A stretch of 64,000 bases of DNA from an uncultured Granulosicoccus sp. (lineage in GTDB: Bacteria; Pseudomonadota; Gammaproteobacteria; Granulosicoccales; Granulosicoccaceae). The translations under genes were made by a program, and so were the position numbers. Positions 53,858 to 63,540 of the stretch are shown in pieces (the stretch's first letter is position 1; each line of letters starts with the position of its first letter). The stretch lies in contig CANLXI010000035.1 in assembly GCA_947495035.1 (NCBI GenBank), positions 1 through 64,000 on the forward strand. Reading direction: 5' to 3'. The notes under the pieces are model-generated. The model searched no databases and was not told the DNA's origin. It saw only the letters and a program-made list of their open reading frames with translations.

Positions 53858-54817
53858 ATGTTCAACGGAATCCATTGCGTGCTCTACGCTTTTTTCGATC
53901 GTGATGGAAAGCTGGATGAAGGCGCCATGCGCGCCCAGGTTGACTGGGTCTTGAACGCCGGTGTTGACGGGGTGACCGTGCTCGGCCTGGCCACCGAAGT
54001 ACAGAAACTGAGTGACGCAGAACAACGTCAGCTCGTCCAGTGGACCGCCGAGAGCCTTTGCGGGCGTGTGCCTCTGTCCGTCACCATTACCGGCAACTCG
54101 GTCGAGGAGCAGCGCGATCGCGTTCGGTTTGCGCTGGAGCACGGCGCCTCCTGGTTGATTCTGCAACCGCCTGCTGCCGGTGGCTACGGTCCAGCCACCT
54201 ATATCGATTTCTTCGCGGCCGTCGCTGACGGGTTCGATATTCCCTTCTCCATTCAGAATGCTCCGCAGTACCTGGGGCGGGCTTTGCAGGCTGACGACGT
54301 TGCACGGTTGATTCAGCGCAACCGGGCTTTTTCACTGATCAAGGCTGAGACCTCTGCGGTGGATCTTGCCGGGCTGGTGGAACGTTGTGGGTCCTCGCTC
54401 ACGGTACTCAATGGTCGCGGCGGTCTGGAAATGACCGATTGCCTGCGTGCCGGGGCCAGCGGCTTCGTTCTTGCCCCCGATGTGGTTGACCACAGCAAGC
54501 GCATCTTCGATCTGTGGCAGACCGGGGACAGAGAGGCTGCCGAGCATCTCTACAGCGAGGTGTTGCCGGCCATGACGTTCATGATGCAGTCCATCGAGCA
54601 TCTGATCTGTTATGGGAAGCGTCTGTTTGCCGCTCGAGCAGGACTGCCGGTACATGATCGACAGCCTGCACTGCAAGCCACCGAATTCGGGCTGGAGAGA
54701 ACGGCATACTGGGCCGCACGCATGGATGCTCTGGCGTCAGGTTCGTCAGGTTCGTCAGGTTCGTCAGGTTCGTCAGGTTCGTCGGCTACTCATTCCCCGG
54801 CCGACGATACCTGCTGA
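53858..54817 (+). CDS. Dihydrodipicolinate-synthase-like TIM barrel lacking the catalytic Tyr
   Basis: DapA/NAL-superfamily protein of 319 residues. The Schiff-base Lys is present (FSLIKAETS), and the barrel pattern is complete. However the family YNxP motif reads IQNAPQ, so the catalytic Tyr is a Gln, and the GTTGE loop reads GLATE. It is therefore unlikely to be dihydrodipicolinate synthase and may be an unusual aldolase or non-aldolase. The C-terminus ends in GSS repeats coded by a 9-bp array. Start at ATG 53858 gives the normal MFNGIHCVLYAFF. Confidence 0.82.
   Translation: MFNGIHCVLYAFFDRDGKLDEGAMRAQVDWVLNAGVDGVTVLGLATEVQKLSDAEQRQLVQWTAESLCGRVPLSVTITGNSVEEQRDRVRFALEHGASWLILQPPAAGGYGPATYIDFFAAVADGFDIPFSIQNAPQYLGRALQADDVARLIQRNRAFSLIKAETSAVDLAGLVERCGSSLTVLNGRGGLEMTDCLRAGASGFVLAPDVVDHSKRIFDLWQTGDREAAEHLYSEVLPAMTFMMQSIEHLICYGKRLFAARAGLPVHDRQPALQATEFGLERTAYWAARMDALASGSSGSSGSSGSSGSSATHSPADDTC
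54736..54783 (+). repeat. 9-bp in-frame repeat coding for Gly-Ser-Ser
   Basis: Five units of tcaggttcg just before the 3' end of the DapA-like gene. The array adds a flexible tail without shifting the frame. Confidence 0.92.
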
Positions 54818-54903
54818 CAAACTCAGGCTCCATGGCAGGAATGAAAGCTGCTTCAGCAGTGTTTCATTTGCAGGCCAGTTCCCTGGCATGCCGGAGCCGG
54901 TTG

Positions 54904-55977
54904 ATGAGTTCGAACCCCAAATCTGCTGTGAATCTGCGACATGTGCTGGGTTTTCCCGTGTATTTTCTGCAGATATTTTCCGGCGCAAAATCCTTCGAGA
55001 AGAATCCACTGCTCGGCAGTCGCTTCCTGAATGCCAATAATCTGCATGTGCTGAGAGTGTCACTGGCCATGCGCATGGCTGCGATGCGTCGACGTCGTCT
55101 GCGTTCGCGGGTGACTGCGGCGCAGGCTGAGGCCTACGAGAGGGATGGGTATGTGCGAATCGACAACTTTCTGCCCGAGTCGCAATTTCGTCAATTGCTC
55201 GAAGAAATGCACGGTGGTGAATTCGAACGGGTAGACATGCGTCAGGGTGCCACGATCACGCGGCGTTCGATGATTGATGATCAGGATCTGCAATCACGTC
55301 CCGCCCTGCGTCAGGCGCGCGACAACCAGGAACTCATGGGGCTGGTGCAATATGTCGGCTCGCATGCCGGTCAGGCGCTGGTGACATTACAGACTGTTCT
55401 GGCAAAGGCGAACGGCAACCCTGACCCGCAGAGTGATCTGCACAGCGACACCTTTCATGCCACTGCCAAGGCCTGGCTGTTTCTGACGGATGTGGGTGAG
55501 GAGGATGGACCGTTCTGCTACGTTGCCGGTTCTCACAAGATGACAGAACAGCGGTATGCCTGGGAGAAAGAGATTTCGACATCGCTGGACGCGGTGGAGA
55601 ATACCTATTCCAGGCGTGGATCCTTGCGTCTGTCACCCGACAGGCTTGCCGCGCTGGGTTACCCGCAGCCGACACGCATGGTGGTAAAGGCCAATACCCT
55701 GATCGTTGCCGATACGCACGGGTTTCATGCCCGTTGTGCCAGTCCTGTGGATACGACACGTATCGAGATCTATGCATCGCTGCGGCGCGCGCCCTATCTG
55801 CCGTTTGTCGCAGGCTCTCTCGGGGGCTTGCATGTGGGGGCTGTGCCTTTTGTGAAAAAGCGGGTGAATCGCCTGGTGGTCTCGGGCCTGAAACGCATGC
55901 AGAAGCTTGGCCTCAGGGGTTGTCCCTGGCATCCCATCGGGCAGGGCAAGGTCGATGAGTGGACCCACGGACAATAG
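54904..55977 (+). CDS. Phytanoyl-CoA dioxygenase (PhyH)-family protein
   Basis: Fe(II)/2OG oxygenase of 357 residues. Iron ligands: LHSDTFHATAKAWLFL (HxD) and the distal His in ADTHGFHARC with an Arg after it; N-terminal EAYERDGYVRIDNFLP is typical PhyH. A membrane-facing N-terminal region with MRMAAMRRRRLRSR is basic. Start MSSNPKSAVN at 54904 has GGAG eight bases upstream; the upstream Met codons at 54832 are less plausible. It lies 86 bp after the DapA-like gene, same direction. Confidence 0.85.
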   Translation: MSSNPKSAVNLRHVLGFPVYFLQIFSGAKSFEKNPLLGSRFLNANNLHVLRVSLAMRMAAMRRRRLRSRVTAAQAEAYERDGYVRIDNFLPESQFRQLLEEMHGGEFERVDMRQGATITRRSMIDDQDLQSRPALRQARDNQELMGLVQYVGSHAGQALVTLQTVLAKANGNPDPQSDLHSDTFHATAKAWLFLTDVGEEDGPFCYVAGSHKMTEQRYAWEKEISTSLDAVENTYSRRGSLRLSPDRLAALGYPQPTRMVVKANTLIVADTHGFHARCASPVDTTRIEIYASLRRAPYLPFVAGSLGGLHVGAVPFVKKRVNRLVVSGLKRMQKLGLRGCPWHPIGQGKVDEWTHGQ

Positions 55978-56150
55978 CGACAAGCTGCCAGCATTCCTTG
56001 TTCGCTCGCTTGTCACCCCGCGTTGGCTGACGACCCGGCGGTTTCACCAGCAGGTCCGCGCCGGAAAACACTCCGTGCGCGACTGTATTCACCGGTCTAT
56101 CGCATTTCTACTGCGCGTCTTCATGTCGCATTGAGGCTAGTATCGATTAT

Positions 56151-57929
56151 TTACATCCAGACCAGCATGATCATCGGTACGGCAATGCTGATGATGACCA
56201 GATCCAGCAACAGGCCGACTTTCCAGTAGTCCTTGAAGGCATAGCCGCCGGGTCCCATCACAAGGGTGTTGGATTGGTGTCCGATGGGTGTCAGATAGGG
56301 TGAGGCGGCACCGATGGCAACCGCCATCAGGAAGGGATCGACCGGCAGATCGAGACCGCTTGCCAGACTGAAGGCAATGGGCGCCATCAGTACGGCGGTG
56401 GGTGTGTTGTGTACAAGGTCCGAGAGCAGCATGGACACGGCCATGACCAGTACCAGCATGGACCACAGTGGCAAACCATTGGATAACTGGATGATGCCCT
56501 GGGCAATGACATCGGTGGCGCCGGTGGTCTGCAGTGCCTCGCCGATGGGTATGAGAAAGCCGAGCAACACGATCACCGGCCATTCGATACTGCGATAGGC
56601 CACTCTGAGAGACACCATCTTCATCAGCACCAGCACACCGACGACTGTCGTGAAGGCGATCTGCACGGGGACCCACCCCATGGCGGCCACGAAAATACCC
56701 AGCGCAAAGGTTCCGGGAATCAGGAAGACACCGCGACGCGCATTGATTTCCAGGCCGCGGTTCTTGATGGCCAGGCAGCCCAGGCTCATGCAGAGCTCCT
56801 CCAGAGCCTGGGTCTCGCCCTGCAGCAGCAATACATCTCCGGTCTTGTATTTGATGTGTTTCAGACGGGTACGGGCAGCATGACCTTCACGGGCCACAGC
56901 CAGCAGATTGACCCCGAAGCGCTTGTGCATGCCGATGCCGCGCATCGACAGGCCTTCAATGGCCGAGTTGGGCATGACGACCGCTTCGATCACACGCACT
57001 TCCGGGGACTTCAGCCAGTCGGGGTCCACGACTTCTGCACCGGCTTCGAGCATGCCCGGGTTCTCGAACAGTGGTTGCAGCGACTCGCTATGGCCCTCGA
57101 GAATCAATACATCTCCGGCCTGGATGAGTTCGATCGAGGGTGGTGCCATGCGGCGCCGATCCTTGCGAATGATGACCATCACGGCCACTTCATGTTCGCA
57201 GGTCTTCTCCAGCGCGCCTACCGAGGTACCGACCAGAGGAGAGTCGGCGGGTACGCGAACCTCGGATACGTAGCGTGCGATATGGAACTGTTCGGAATTC
57301 TCCTCGTCGGTTTCCGACTTCTTGCCGGGCAGCAGGCGCCAGCCGATGGTGATGAGATAGAGCAAGCCACCGAGCGCGACGGTCAGGCCAACCGGGGTGA
57401 AGTCGAACATGCTGAAGGGCTCGCCGACATTGTTGGCGCGGAAGGTGGCGATGATGATGTTCGGCGGCGTGCCGACCAGCGTGACCAGGCCACCAAGCAG
57501 GCTGGCGAAAGATAGCGGCATCAGCAGTTTGGAGGCGGGGCGTTTGGATTTCTGGGCATCACGCAGGGTGATCGGCAGCATCAGAGCCAGTGCACCGATA
57601 TTGTTCATGAAGCCGGACAGGAAAGCGGTGACACCGCAATTGGCGGCAATCTGCGTGGACAGAGAGCCCCTGGCATAGGCCAGATACTTCAGAAACAACT
57701 CCACCACGCCACAGGACTGCAAGGCCTGGCTGATGACGAGCACACAGGCGACGGTGATGACCGCCGGGTGCGAGAAGCCTTCAAAGGCATGGTCTACCGG
57801 GACTATGCCGGTATAGACGGCTGTGATGAGTGCCATACCGGCAACGACATCGTAACGCCAGTGATCCCATACGAACAGGGCCATGACGATGGCCAGTATG
57901 CAGAACACCGTCAGCTGATCCAGTGTCAC
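56151..57929 (-). CDS. SLC13/DASS-type anion transporter with two TrkA-C domains
   Basis: Inner-membrane transporter of 592 residues. The N-terminal six and C-terminal five or six helices resemble CitT/ArsB-type anion transporters (SLLGGLVTLVGTPPNIIIA, SDLVHNTPTAVLMAPIA), and two RCK_C (TrkA-C) ligand-binding domains (about 215-300 and 310-395; HIARYVSEVRVPADSP, VIEAVVMPNSAIEGLS) lie in the central cytoplasmic loop. Homologues transport sulfate or organic anions. No substrate clue from neighbours. Confidence 0.88.
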   Translation of the reverse strand: MTLDQLTVFCILAIVMALFVWDHWRYDVVAGMALITAVYTGIVPVDHAFEGFSHPAVITVACVLVISQALQSCGVVELFLKYLAYARGSLSTQIAANCGVTAFLSGFMNNIGALALMLPITLRDAQKSKRPASKLLMPLSFASLLGGLVTLVGTPPNIIIATFRANNVGEPFSMFDFTPVGLTVALGGLLYLITIGWRLLPGKKSETDEENSEQFHIARYVSEVRVPADSPLVGTSVGALEKTCEHEVAVMVIIRKDRRRMAPPSIELIQAGDVLILEGHSESLQPLFENPGMLEAGAEVVDPDWLKSPEVRVIEAVVMPNSAIEGLSMRGIGMHKRFGVNLLAVAREGHAARTRLKHIKYKTGDVLLLQGETQALEELCMSLGCLAIKNRGLEINARRGVFLIPGTFALGIFVAAMGWVPVQIAFTTVVGVLVLMKMVSLRVAYRSIEWPVIVLLGFLIPIGEALQTTGATDVIAQGIIQLSNGLPLWSMLVLVMAVSMLLSDLVHNTPTAVLMAPIAFSLASGLDLPVDPFLMAVAIGAASPYLTPIGHQSNTLVMGPGGYAFKDYWKVGLLLDLVIISIAVPMIMLVWM

Positions 57930-58193
57930 TCTGGTTGAGCTCCCGTGTCGAATGTCGACAAAATGATCCAGGGAAGCAAGGGTAACCGATTGAGACGTGG
58001 CTGAGCAGCAAAGTGGCTATGCCATCAGTAGCGATACGTGCAAGTCGGCAGTGTCTGCTGTTCGCAGGGTTCTGGCGGCACCTGCCTTGCCCGGCATCTC
58101 GGCTGTGATAGTGTGGAGCAGCGTTGCCTCTGTCCTGGCGTGAAGGCAGATTCTGATTCGGGAAAAACCTTGAATGGGGTGGCTATCAAGGTT

Positions 58194-59054
58194 TTATTTG
58201 TTGGGCTTCACCTCGGTCCAGGTGGATCTGACCAGTTCGGCGCTCTCGTGGAAGAGTGTGTGCAAGTCCGGGAACAGTGGGCGCCAGACGCGGGTGGCCG
58301 CAGAGAGTTCGGGCAAGGCATTGCCGAAGGCCTCCACCACGATCCAGTTGTCGAAGCCATCCTGCTTCAGTGTGCGAAAGAGACTGGCAAAATCCACCTG
58401 GCCACGCCCGGGTATGCCCCTGTCGTTCTCCGAGACATGCAGGACACCCAGGTGATCGCGAATGGCATGGGCGGCTGCCAGCGGATCCTGCTCTTCGATA
58501 TGCGCATGAAAGGTGTCGTACATGATCTTGAAGTTCGGGTGATCAACGCGCTCGGCGTAGGCGACTGCTTGCTCCATCGTGTTCAGAAAATGTGTCTCGA
58601 AACGGTTCAGGGGTTCCAGGCTCAGCTGGATTCCCAGGCTGAACGCGCGCTGTGCCATGTCGTGATGCACCTCCGCACATCGCTGCAGCTCGTCTTCGGT
58701 CGGACCACGACCGGGGAAGTGACCGATAGGCGCGTGGAAGGGCCCACCGATGCTGGTGGAGCCCAGCGCCTCGTTGCAGTCTATGGCCCAGTTGAGGTGA
58801 TCGATGCCGCGTTGTCGAATGGCAGGGTCGGCACTACCGGGATCCCTGTCGGGGTCGGGAATGATCATCGTGCTGGTGCGTTCCAGACCAAGCTGGTCGA
58901 GAAACCGTGACAGCCGGGCGTAGTGCTCCGGCGTGCCGGACATCACCGGTATTTCCACCCCGTCGAAGCCTGCCGACTTGGCCAACTCGAATACCTCGAC
59001 ATGTGGCGTATCGATGAAGCCCGAGGTGCACAGCAGATTGATGCCGAGCTTCAT
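58194..59054 (-). CDS. Sugar isomerase/epimerase-like TIM barrel
   Basis: Xylose-isomerase-like barrel of 286 residues, related to D-tagatose/D-psicose 3-epimerases. Metal ligands are placed by VSENDRGIPGRG, LSLEPLNRFET, KIMYDTFHAHIEE and VVEAFG. Start at ATG 59054 overlaps the stop of the amidohydrolase gene upstream (ATGA). Along with the neighbouring amidohydrolase and ABC sugar transporter it forms a small carbohydrate-catabolism operon. Confidence 0.88.
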   Translation of the reverse strand: MKLGINLLCTSGFIDTPHVEVFELAKSAGFDGVEIPVMSGTPEHYARLSRFLDQLGLERTSTMIIPDPDRDPGSADPAIRQRGIDHLNWAIDCNEALGSTSIGGPFHAPIGHFPGRGPTEDELQRCAEVHHDMAQRAFSLGIQLSLEPLNRFETHFLNTMEQAVAYAERVDHPNFKIMYDTFHAHIEEQDPLAAAHAIRDHLGVLHVSENDRGIPGRGQVDFASLFRTLKQDGFDNWIVVEAFGNALPELSAATRVWRPLFPDLHTLFHESAELVRSTWTEVKPNK

Positions 59055-60331
59055 GATGCCGCCTCCGACATCGTGGCGTTCTTGTAGACGACGCCATCCT
59101 TCATGATGAGGGCAAGCCGGTCTCTGGACTGAAGCAGGGAGACATCTCGGGTAGGGTCGCCCTTGACCAGCAGCAGATCGGCCAGGAAACCGGGCCGAAT
59201 GTAGCCGATGCTGTCTGCCAGCCCCATGAGCTGCGCACCAATGACAGTGGCACAGCTCAGGGCTTCCTGATTGGAATAGCCGAACCACTTGGTGAAGTGC
59301 TCGATGTCGCGGGCATTCTGTCCCATCGGGGTCACCGCAAAACCATAATCCCCGCCAATGACGACGCGTATGCCGCGCTTGCGAATCTCGTGGTAGCTGG
59401 CGCAACAGGCGTCAAACTTGCGATACAGATCCATCTGCTCACAGACTTCCGGCGTCAGACCGTGCGGGCTACCCTCACGTGTGGAGTTGTGTACGAGACC
59501 GAAGGCGGGTCCGACGAAGATGCGATCCTTGACGCTCTCCAGCTGGTCCAGTGCTTCTTCGTCGGCGAAGTCGCAATGGTAGATGCAGTCGATACCGTGC
59601 TTGACTGCCATCTTGACGCTCTTGGGAGAGCGTGCATGTGCCGCCGTGGTTTTCTCGAAGGTGCGGGCCACCCGAACGAAGGCAGCCAGCTCCTCCTCTT
59701 CCAGCGGAGTGATTTCCGCTCTGGCATGGCTGACGAATTCATCACCGGAGATATTGATCTTCAGCGTGTCCACACCATCGCGAACGCATTCCCGCGCAAC
59801 CTTGCGCATCTCATCGGGACCATCGGCCGACAAGCCGAAACTCTCCTGATACAAGTGACGTTTGCGTTCATCACCGAGTCCTGCCGTGGTGCCGATCTCG
59901 GGACTGCCGGCTCGCATGCGTGGGCCGGGGATGAGCCCTGAGTTGATGGCATTGCGAGCCGTGACGCCCAGCAGAGGTTTTGCCGAAGCCGCTTCGAAGA
60001 TCGAGGTGAAGCCGTGATCAAGCAACAGCTTCAGGTTGGCGGCGGTGAGCAGCATGTGCTCTTCAGGCGAGATCTGCCCAAGTTCACTGGGCAGATTGAC
60101 GTTGGTGAAACTTGGATGGCAATGGCCCTCAACCATGCCGGGCATCAGCGTCATGCCCTGGCCATCAATGACGATACGGCCACCAGGGGGTGTAGCCGTG
60201 TCGGGCTGGTCAGGCTGATTGACTGCCGTGACGGCGGTTATGCGATTGTCGTCGATATCAACGGTTGCGGCAAAGGGTTCGTTGACGCTTGCGTCCCAGA
60301 CGCAAGCGTTGATTATCGAATATCCGGACAT
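59051..60331 (-). CDS. Amidohydrolase-superfamily enzyme
   Basis: Metal-dependent hydrolase of 426 residues, imidazolonepropionase-like branch. HxH in VEGHCHPSF, a Lys in DTLKINISGD, His in AAHARS and IYHCDFA, and Asp in VIGGDYGFAV complete a binuclear site. A typical N-terminal beta-sandwich (IINACVWDASV) and LLVKGDPTRD at the end support the assignment. It is translationally coupled to the sugar isomerase, an uncommon combination: possible action on a cyclic amide or nitrogen-containing sugar derivative. Confidence 0.87.
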   Translation of the reverse strand: MSGYSIINACVWDASVNEPFAATVDIDDNRITAVTAVNQPDQPDTATPPGGRIVIDGQGMTLMPGMVEGHCHPSFTNVNLPSELGQISPEEHMLLTAANLKLLLDHGFTSIFEAASAKPLLGVTARNAINSGLIPGPRMRAGSPEIGTTAGLGDERKRHLYQESFGLSADGPDEMRKVARECVRDGVDTLKINISGDEFVSHARAEITPLEEEELAAFVRVARTFEKTTAAHARSPKSVKMAVKHGIDCIYHCDFADEEALDQLESVKDRIFVGPAFGLVHNSTREGSPHGLTPEVCEQMDLYRKFDACCASYHEIRKRGIRVVIGGDYGFAVTPMGQNARDIEHFTKWFGYSNQEALSCATVIGAQLMGLADSIGYIRPGFLADLLLVKGDPTRDVSLLQSRDRLALIMKDGVVYKNATMSEAAS

Positions 60332-60358
60332 GTGTGTTCCAGTCGTAGGTTCATTGAT

Positions 60359-61510
60359 TTACTGGCCGCCCCAGCGCGACGGATAATCCGGCATGCCTTC
60401 GCAGCCACACATGGCATAGTGCAATGGTGGCATGTTGTCGTTGATGTATTGATCCAGATTGTCGGCGGTGATGGCCGGTTGTGGCAGGTTCCATTCGGGG
60501 CCGGGAATTGCTTCTCCAGCGAGAATGCGGGTTGCCGCGATGATCGGTGTACGCCATTGGTAGGTGGGGTAGGTGGGTGCGATGGTATTCATGTCCAGAG
60601 ACTTCCATTTCTGCAGGAAGTCCTGCTGGTCTTCACCGGTGACGATCGGTACATCCATGCCCATGTCCTCGAAGGCTTCGATGGCCGCCACCGAGGTGGC
60701 TCCCGCATCCATCCACACGGCCGCCAGTTCTCCTTCGCGCTGCAGATAGTCTTCAACGATGGATTTGGTCTTGGCTCGATCACCGTCGGTGAATTCAGCG
60801 CCCACGATATTCATGCCGGCTTCATCGAGAATGCGTTTGGCCGAGGAATAGCGCGTTTCCAGCACATCGACGCCTGGCAGAATGCGCAGCATCAAGACCT
60901 TGGCACCGGCTTCTGCATTGTCTGCTATGAACTGGGCTGATTGAATGCCGAAGCCGTAGCCGCCCACCGGTTTGATGAAGGTGACCGGGCAATCGGTATT
61001 GACGCCTCGGTCGAAGATGACCACGGGCAGTTGCTCGCAGGCTTTCTCGACAGCCGGTGTCAGAGCCGCCGTGGTGTTGGGAGAGACGATGAGGACGTCG
61101 CATTTGCCGCCCGCAAGCAGATCGTCGATATCGGAAATCTGCTTGTCATCCGAGCCTTCCGCATCGGTGACGATGAACTCGGCAATCTTGTCAGCCTGCA
61201 GATCCACCTCTGCCTGCATGGTGGTCCAGCCAACCACTCGCCAGGGGTTGTTGACACCGGCGTTGGAGAAACAGACCGTACCGGCGCCATCCTGCTTGTG
61301 CGAAGAGGTGTCCGCCATGGCATCGCCGATATATTGCTCCCAGGGTTTGTCGTCCGGTCCGTTGCGATCAGCGGTCAACATCGCTTTCTGTTTTTCGAAC
61401 TCGGCAGGGTCGTCGAAGTTCGGTGCCTGTGCGATGGCACTACCGGATAATACGAGTACGCTGATGGCACTGATACAACTGACTGCTAATCTCATTAATG
61501 TATCCCTCAT
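60359..61510 (-). CDS. Sugar ABC transporter periplasmic binding protein
   Basis: Type I (RbsB-like) periplasmic binding protein of 383 residues with signal peptide ending VLSGSAIAQA. The GVNNPWRVVGWTTMQAEVD and TVCFSNAG openings, the FDRGVN hinge block, and VWMDAGATSVAAIEAFEDMG are typical for ribose/galactofuranose-like transporters. A CGCEG segment near the end could form a disulfide. The first or sixth codon (61495) may be the true start. It is 27 bp upstream of the amidohydrolase, so probably co-transcribed, and divergent from the ATPase and permease genes. Confidence 0.9.
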   Translation of the reverse strand: MRDTLMRLAVSCISAISVLVLSGSAIAQAPNFDDPAEFEKQKAMLTADRNGPDDKPWEQYIGDAMADTSSHKQDGAGTVCFSNAGVNNPWRVVGWTTMQAEVDLQADKIAEFIVTDAEGSDDKQISDIDDLLAGGKCDVLIVSPNTTAALTPAVEKACEQLPVVIFDRGVNTDCPVTFIKPVGGYGFGIQSAQFIADNAEAGAKVLMLRILPGVDVLETRYSSAKRILDEAGMNIVGAEFTDGDRAKTKSIVEDYLQREGELAAVWMDAGATSVAAIEAFEDMGMDVPIVTGEDQQDFLQKWKSLDMNTIAPTYPTYQWRTPIIAATRILAGEAIPGPEWNLPQPAITADNLDQYINDNMPPLHYAMCGCEGMPDYPSRWGGQ

Positions 61511-62034
61511 CGTTGTCCTTGGTCCGGGTTATCCATGACTCGTCAACATCTCATTGCTACTGGACCCATTAGCGCGGGTCACTGTGGGGAAACGCGTTCG
61601 GTCGCCAATACCGATCGTATTTCACCCCCTGGCGGAATTCGCTGTATATACAGGTTCTGTCGCCATGCGCTGACATCTCATGCAACTGTCCGGACTGGTG
61701 GTGTGGTACTGCCTGCCCACTCTAGCAAATCAATGCTGTTCGCGACGAACTCATTGGGGGCGCTGGTACTTCCGGTTAGCATTCACTGTGAACGGTGTCG
61801 ATGAAATTGATACCTTCAGTGTGTAATGCACTGCATTTCTCAGTATTTGTGACGAGTGATCCGGCAGCGACAGCGTCATGATTGGCTTTGCACACTGTCG
61901 ACTTGATTAATTGCCCGCCATGGCGGAATATGATGAAAAATCAGTTCACGTATCCATCCGACCACCGGCGGTATGGCAGGGTCGGTTATTGCGCTTCAGT
62001 TTTACGGAGAACGAGTGTCTGTTGAAACGATGAC
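61511..62034. promoter_or_regulatory. Divergent sugar-locus control region
   Basis: A 524-bp gap between the binding-protein gene and the ATPase gene must carry both promoters. A perfect 12-bp palindrome CCGCCATGGCGG (61915-61926) is a candidate operator. No local regulator gene is present. Confidence 0.45.
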
Positions 62035-63540
62035 ATGACTACGCCTGTCTTTTCCCTGTTGAATATCGACAAGCGTTTTCCCGGGGTGCATGCGCTGAAC
62101 AAGGTCAGCATGGATTGCCATGCCGGGCAGGTGCATGCGCTTGCCGGTGAGAACGGGGCCGGCAAGTCCACCTTGATGAAGGTGCTCTCTGGGGCTTATC
62201 AGCCAGACTCGGGCAGCATTGAAGTCAATGGCAAGGTGCGCAGATTCGGTCATCCGCTGGATGCCTTGCAGGCGGGTATCAGCGTCATTCATCAGGAGTT
62301 TGCACTGCTGCCCGAGCGTACGGTTGCGCAGAATATCTTCATGGGCCGCGAGCTGTCGCGAGGCGGTTTTCTGCAAGAGCGGCAGATGCAACGGGAAACC
62401 GAAGAAGTGCTGCAATTCTTCGGTGAAGAACATCGCATTCGGCCAGACACGCTGGTGCGGGATCTGGATGTGGCCGAGCAGCAGATGGTGGAGATTGCCA
62501 AGGCCATTGCACTCGATGCGAAAGTACTGGTCATGGACGAACCGACGGCGGCATTGAACGAGCGCGAGTGCGAGGTCTTGTTCGCTCTGATTGACAAGCT
62601 GCGTCGGCAGAATCACAGCATTGTCTATATCACCCATCGCATGCGCGAGATTGCGCGACTGGCCGATCGAGTGACGGTACTCAAGGATGGGGTGGTCACC
62701 GCCAACTTTGATCAGGTGCCAGAGCAGTCCGCCATCATCCATGCCATGGTGGGACGCGAAATTACCGAGTTCTATCCATCGCCGGCGATGGCGGAAGAGG
62801 TCGGCGACGTGGTGCTGAGTGTGGAGTCTGCCGGTAATGCCGCGTTGTCCGATATCGATTTTGAATTGCGTCGAGGGGAGATTGTTGGTGTGGCGGGTGT
62901 GCAGGGCGCGGGCAGAACGTCTCTGGCAAGAGCATTGTTCGGTGATGCGCCGTTTACTCATGGCAGCTATCGCATCAACGGGGAGTTGGTTGATTGTCGG
63001 CAGCCCAGAGATGCGATCAAGGCAGGGGTGTCGATGCTGCCCGCTGACCGCAAGGCCGATGCCTTGTTTCTGATGCAGTCGGTGCGCGATAACGCGATGG
63101 TGTCGGCACGTGCCTTCAGTGGCGCCCTGTCAGCACCATCGGTGACGCAGCATGGCAATCTGGAGAAGCTCGAAGCACTGCTCAATCAGGTGGATGTGCG
63201 GGCAGCGAGTCTTGATACCGAGGCCGGTGTTCTCTCGGGCGGCAATCAGCAGAAGATCGTGGTGGCTCGCTGGCTGATGCTGGCTGCCGATATACTGATA
63301 TTCGTGGAGCCTACCCGGGGGATCGATGTCAATGCCAAGGCCGGCATCTACCAGCTGATGCGGGATCTGGCCAGGGGCGGTGCGGCCATTGTCATGATCT
63401 CATCCGACCTGCCTGAGCTTCTGGGGGTGGCCGATCGCGTCGAGGTGATGAGCAATGGCCGAATCACCGGACAGTTTGCCCAGGGGGCTGATGAAGCGTC
63501 GATCATGCGCGCCGCCACCACAGCCAGGCACAGCGCATGA
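62035..63540 (+). CDS. Sugar ABC transporter ATP-binding protein (RbsA/XylG-type)
   Basis: Double-domain ATPase of 501 residues. First domain: Walker A GENGAGKSTL, Q-loop IHQEFALL, Walker B VLVMDEPTAAL. Second domain: VAGVQGAGRTSL (degenerate Walker A, as usual in this family), signature LSGGNQQKIVVARW and FVEPTRGIDVNAK. It powers uptake together with the adjacent permease and the divergent binding protein. The start ATG at 62035 gives a normal N-terminus. It overlaps the permease start by four bases. Confidence 0.95.
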   Translation: MTTPVFSLLNIDKRFPGVHALNKVSMDCHAGQVHALAGENGAGKSTLMKVLSGAYQPDSGSIEVNGKVRRFGHPLDALQAGISVIHQEFALLPERTVAQNIFMGRELSRGGFLQERQMQRETEEVLQFFGEEHRIRPDTLVRDLDVAEQQMVEIAKAIALDAKVLVMDEPTAALNERECEVLFALIDKLRRQNHSIVYITHRMREIARLADRVTVLKDGVVTANFDQVPEQSAIIHAMVGREITEFYPSPAMAEEVGDVVLSVESAGNAALSDIDFELRRGEIVGVAGVQGAGRTSLARALFGDAPFTHGSYRINGELVDCRQPRDAIKAGVSMLPADRKADALFLMQSVRDNAMVSARAFSGALSAPSVTQHGNLEKLEALLNQVDVRAASLDTEAGVLSGGNQQKIVVARWLMLAADILIFVEPTRGIDVNAKAGIYQLMRDLARGGAAIVMISSDLPELLGVADRVEVMSNGRITGQFAQGADEASIMRAATTARHSA

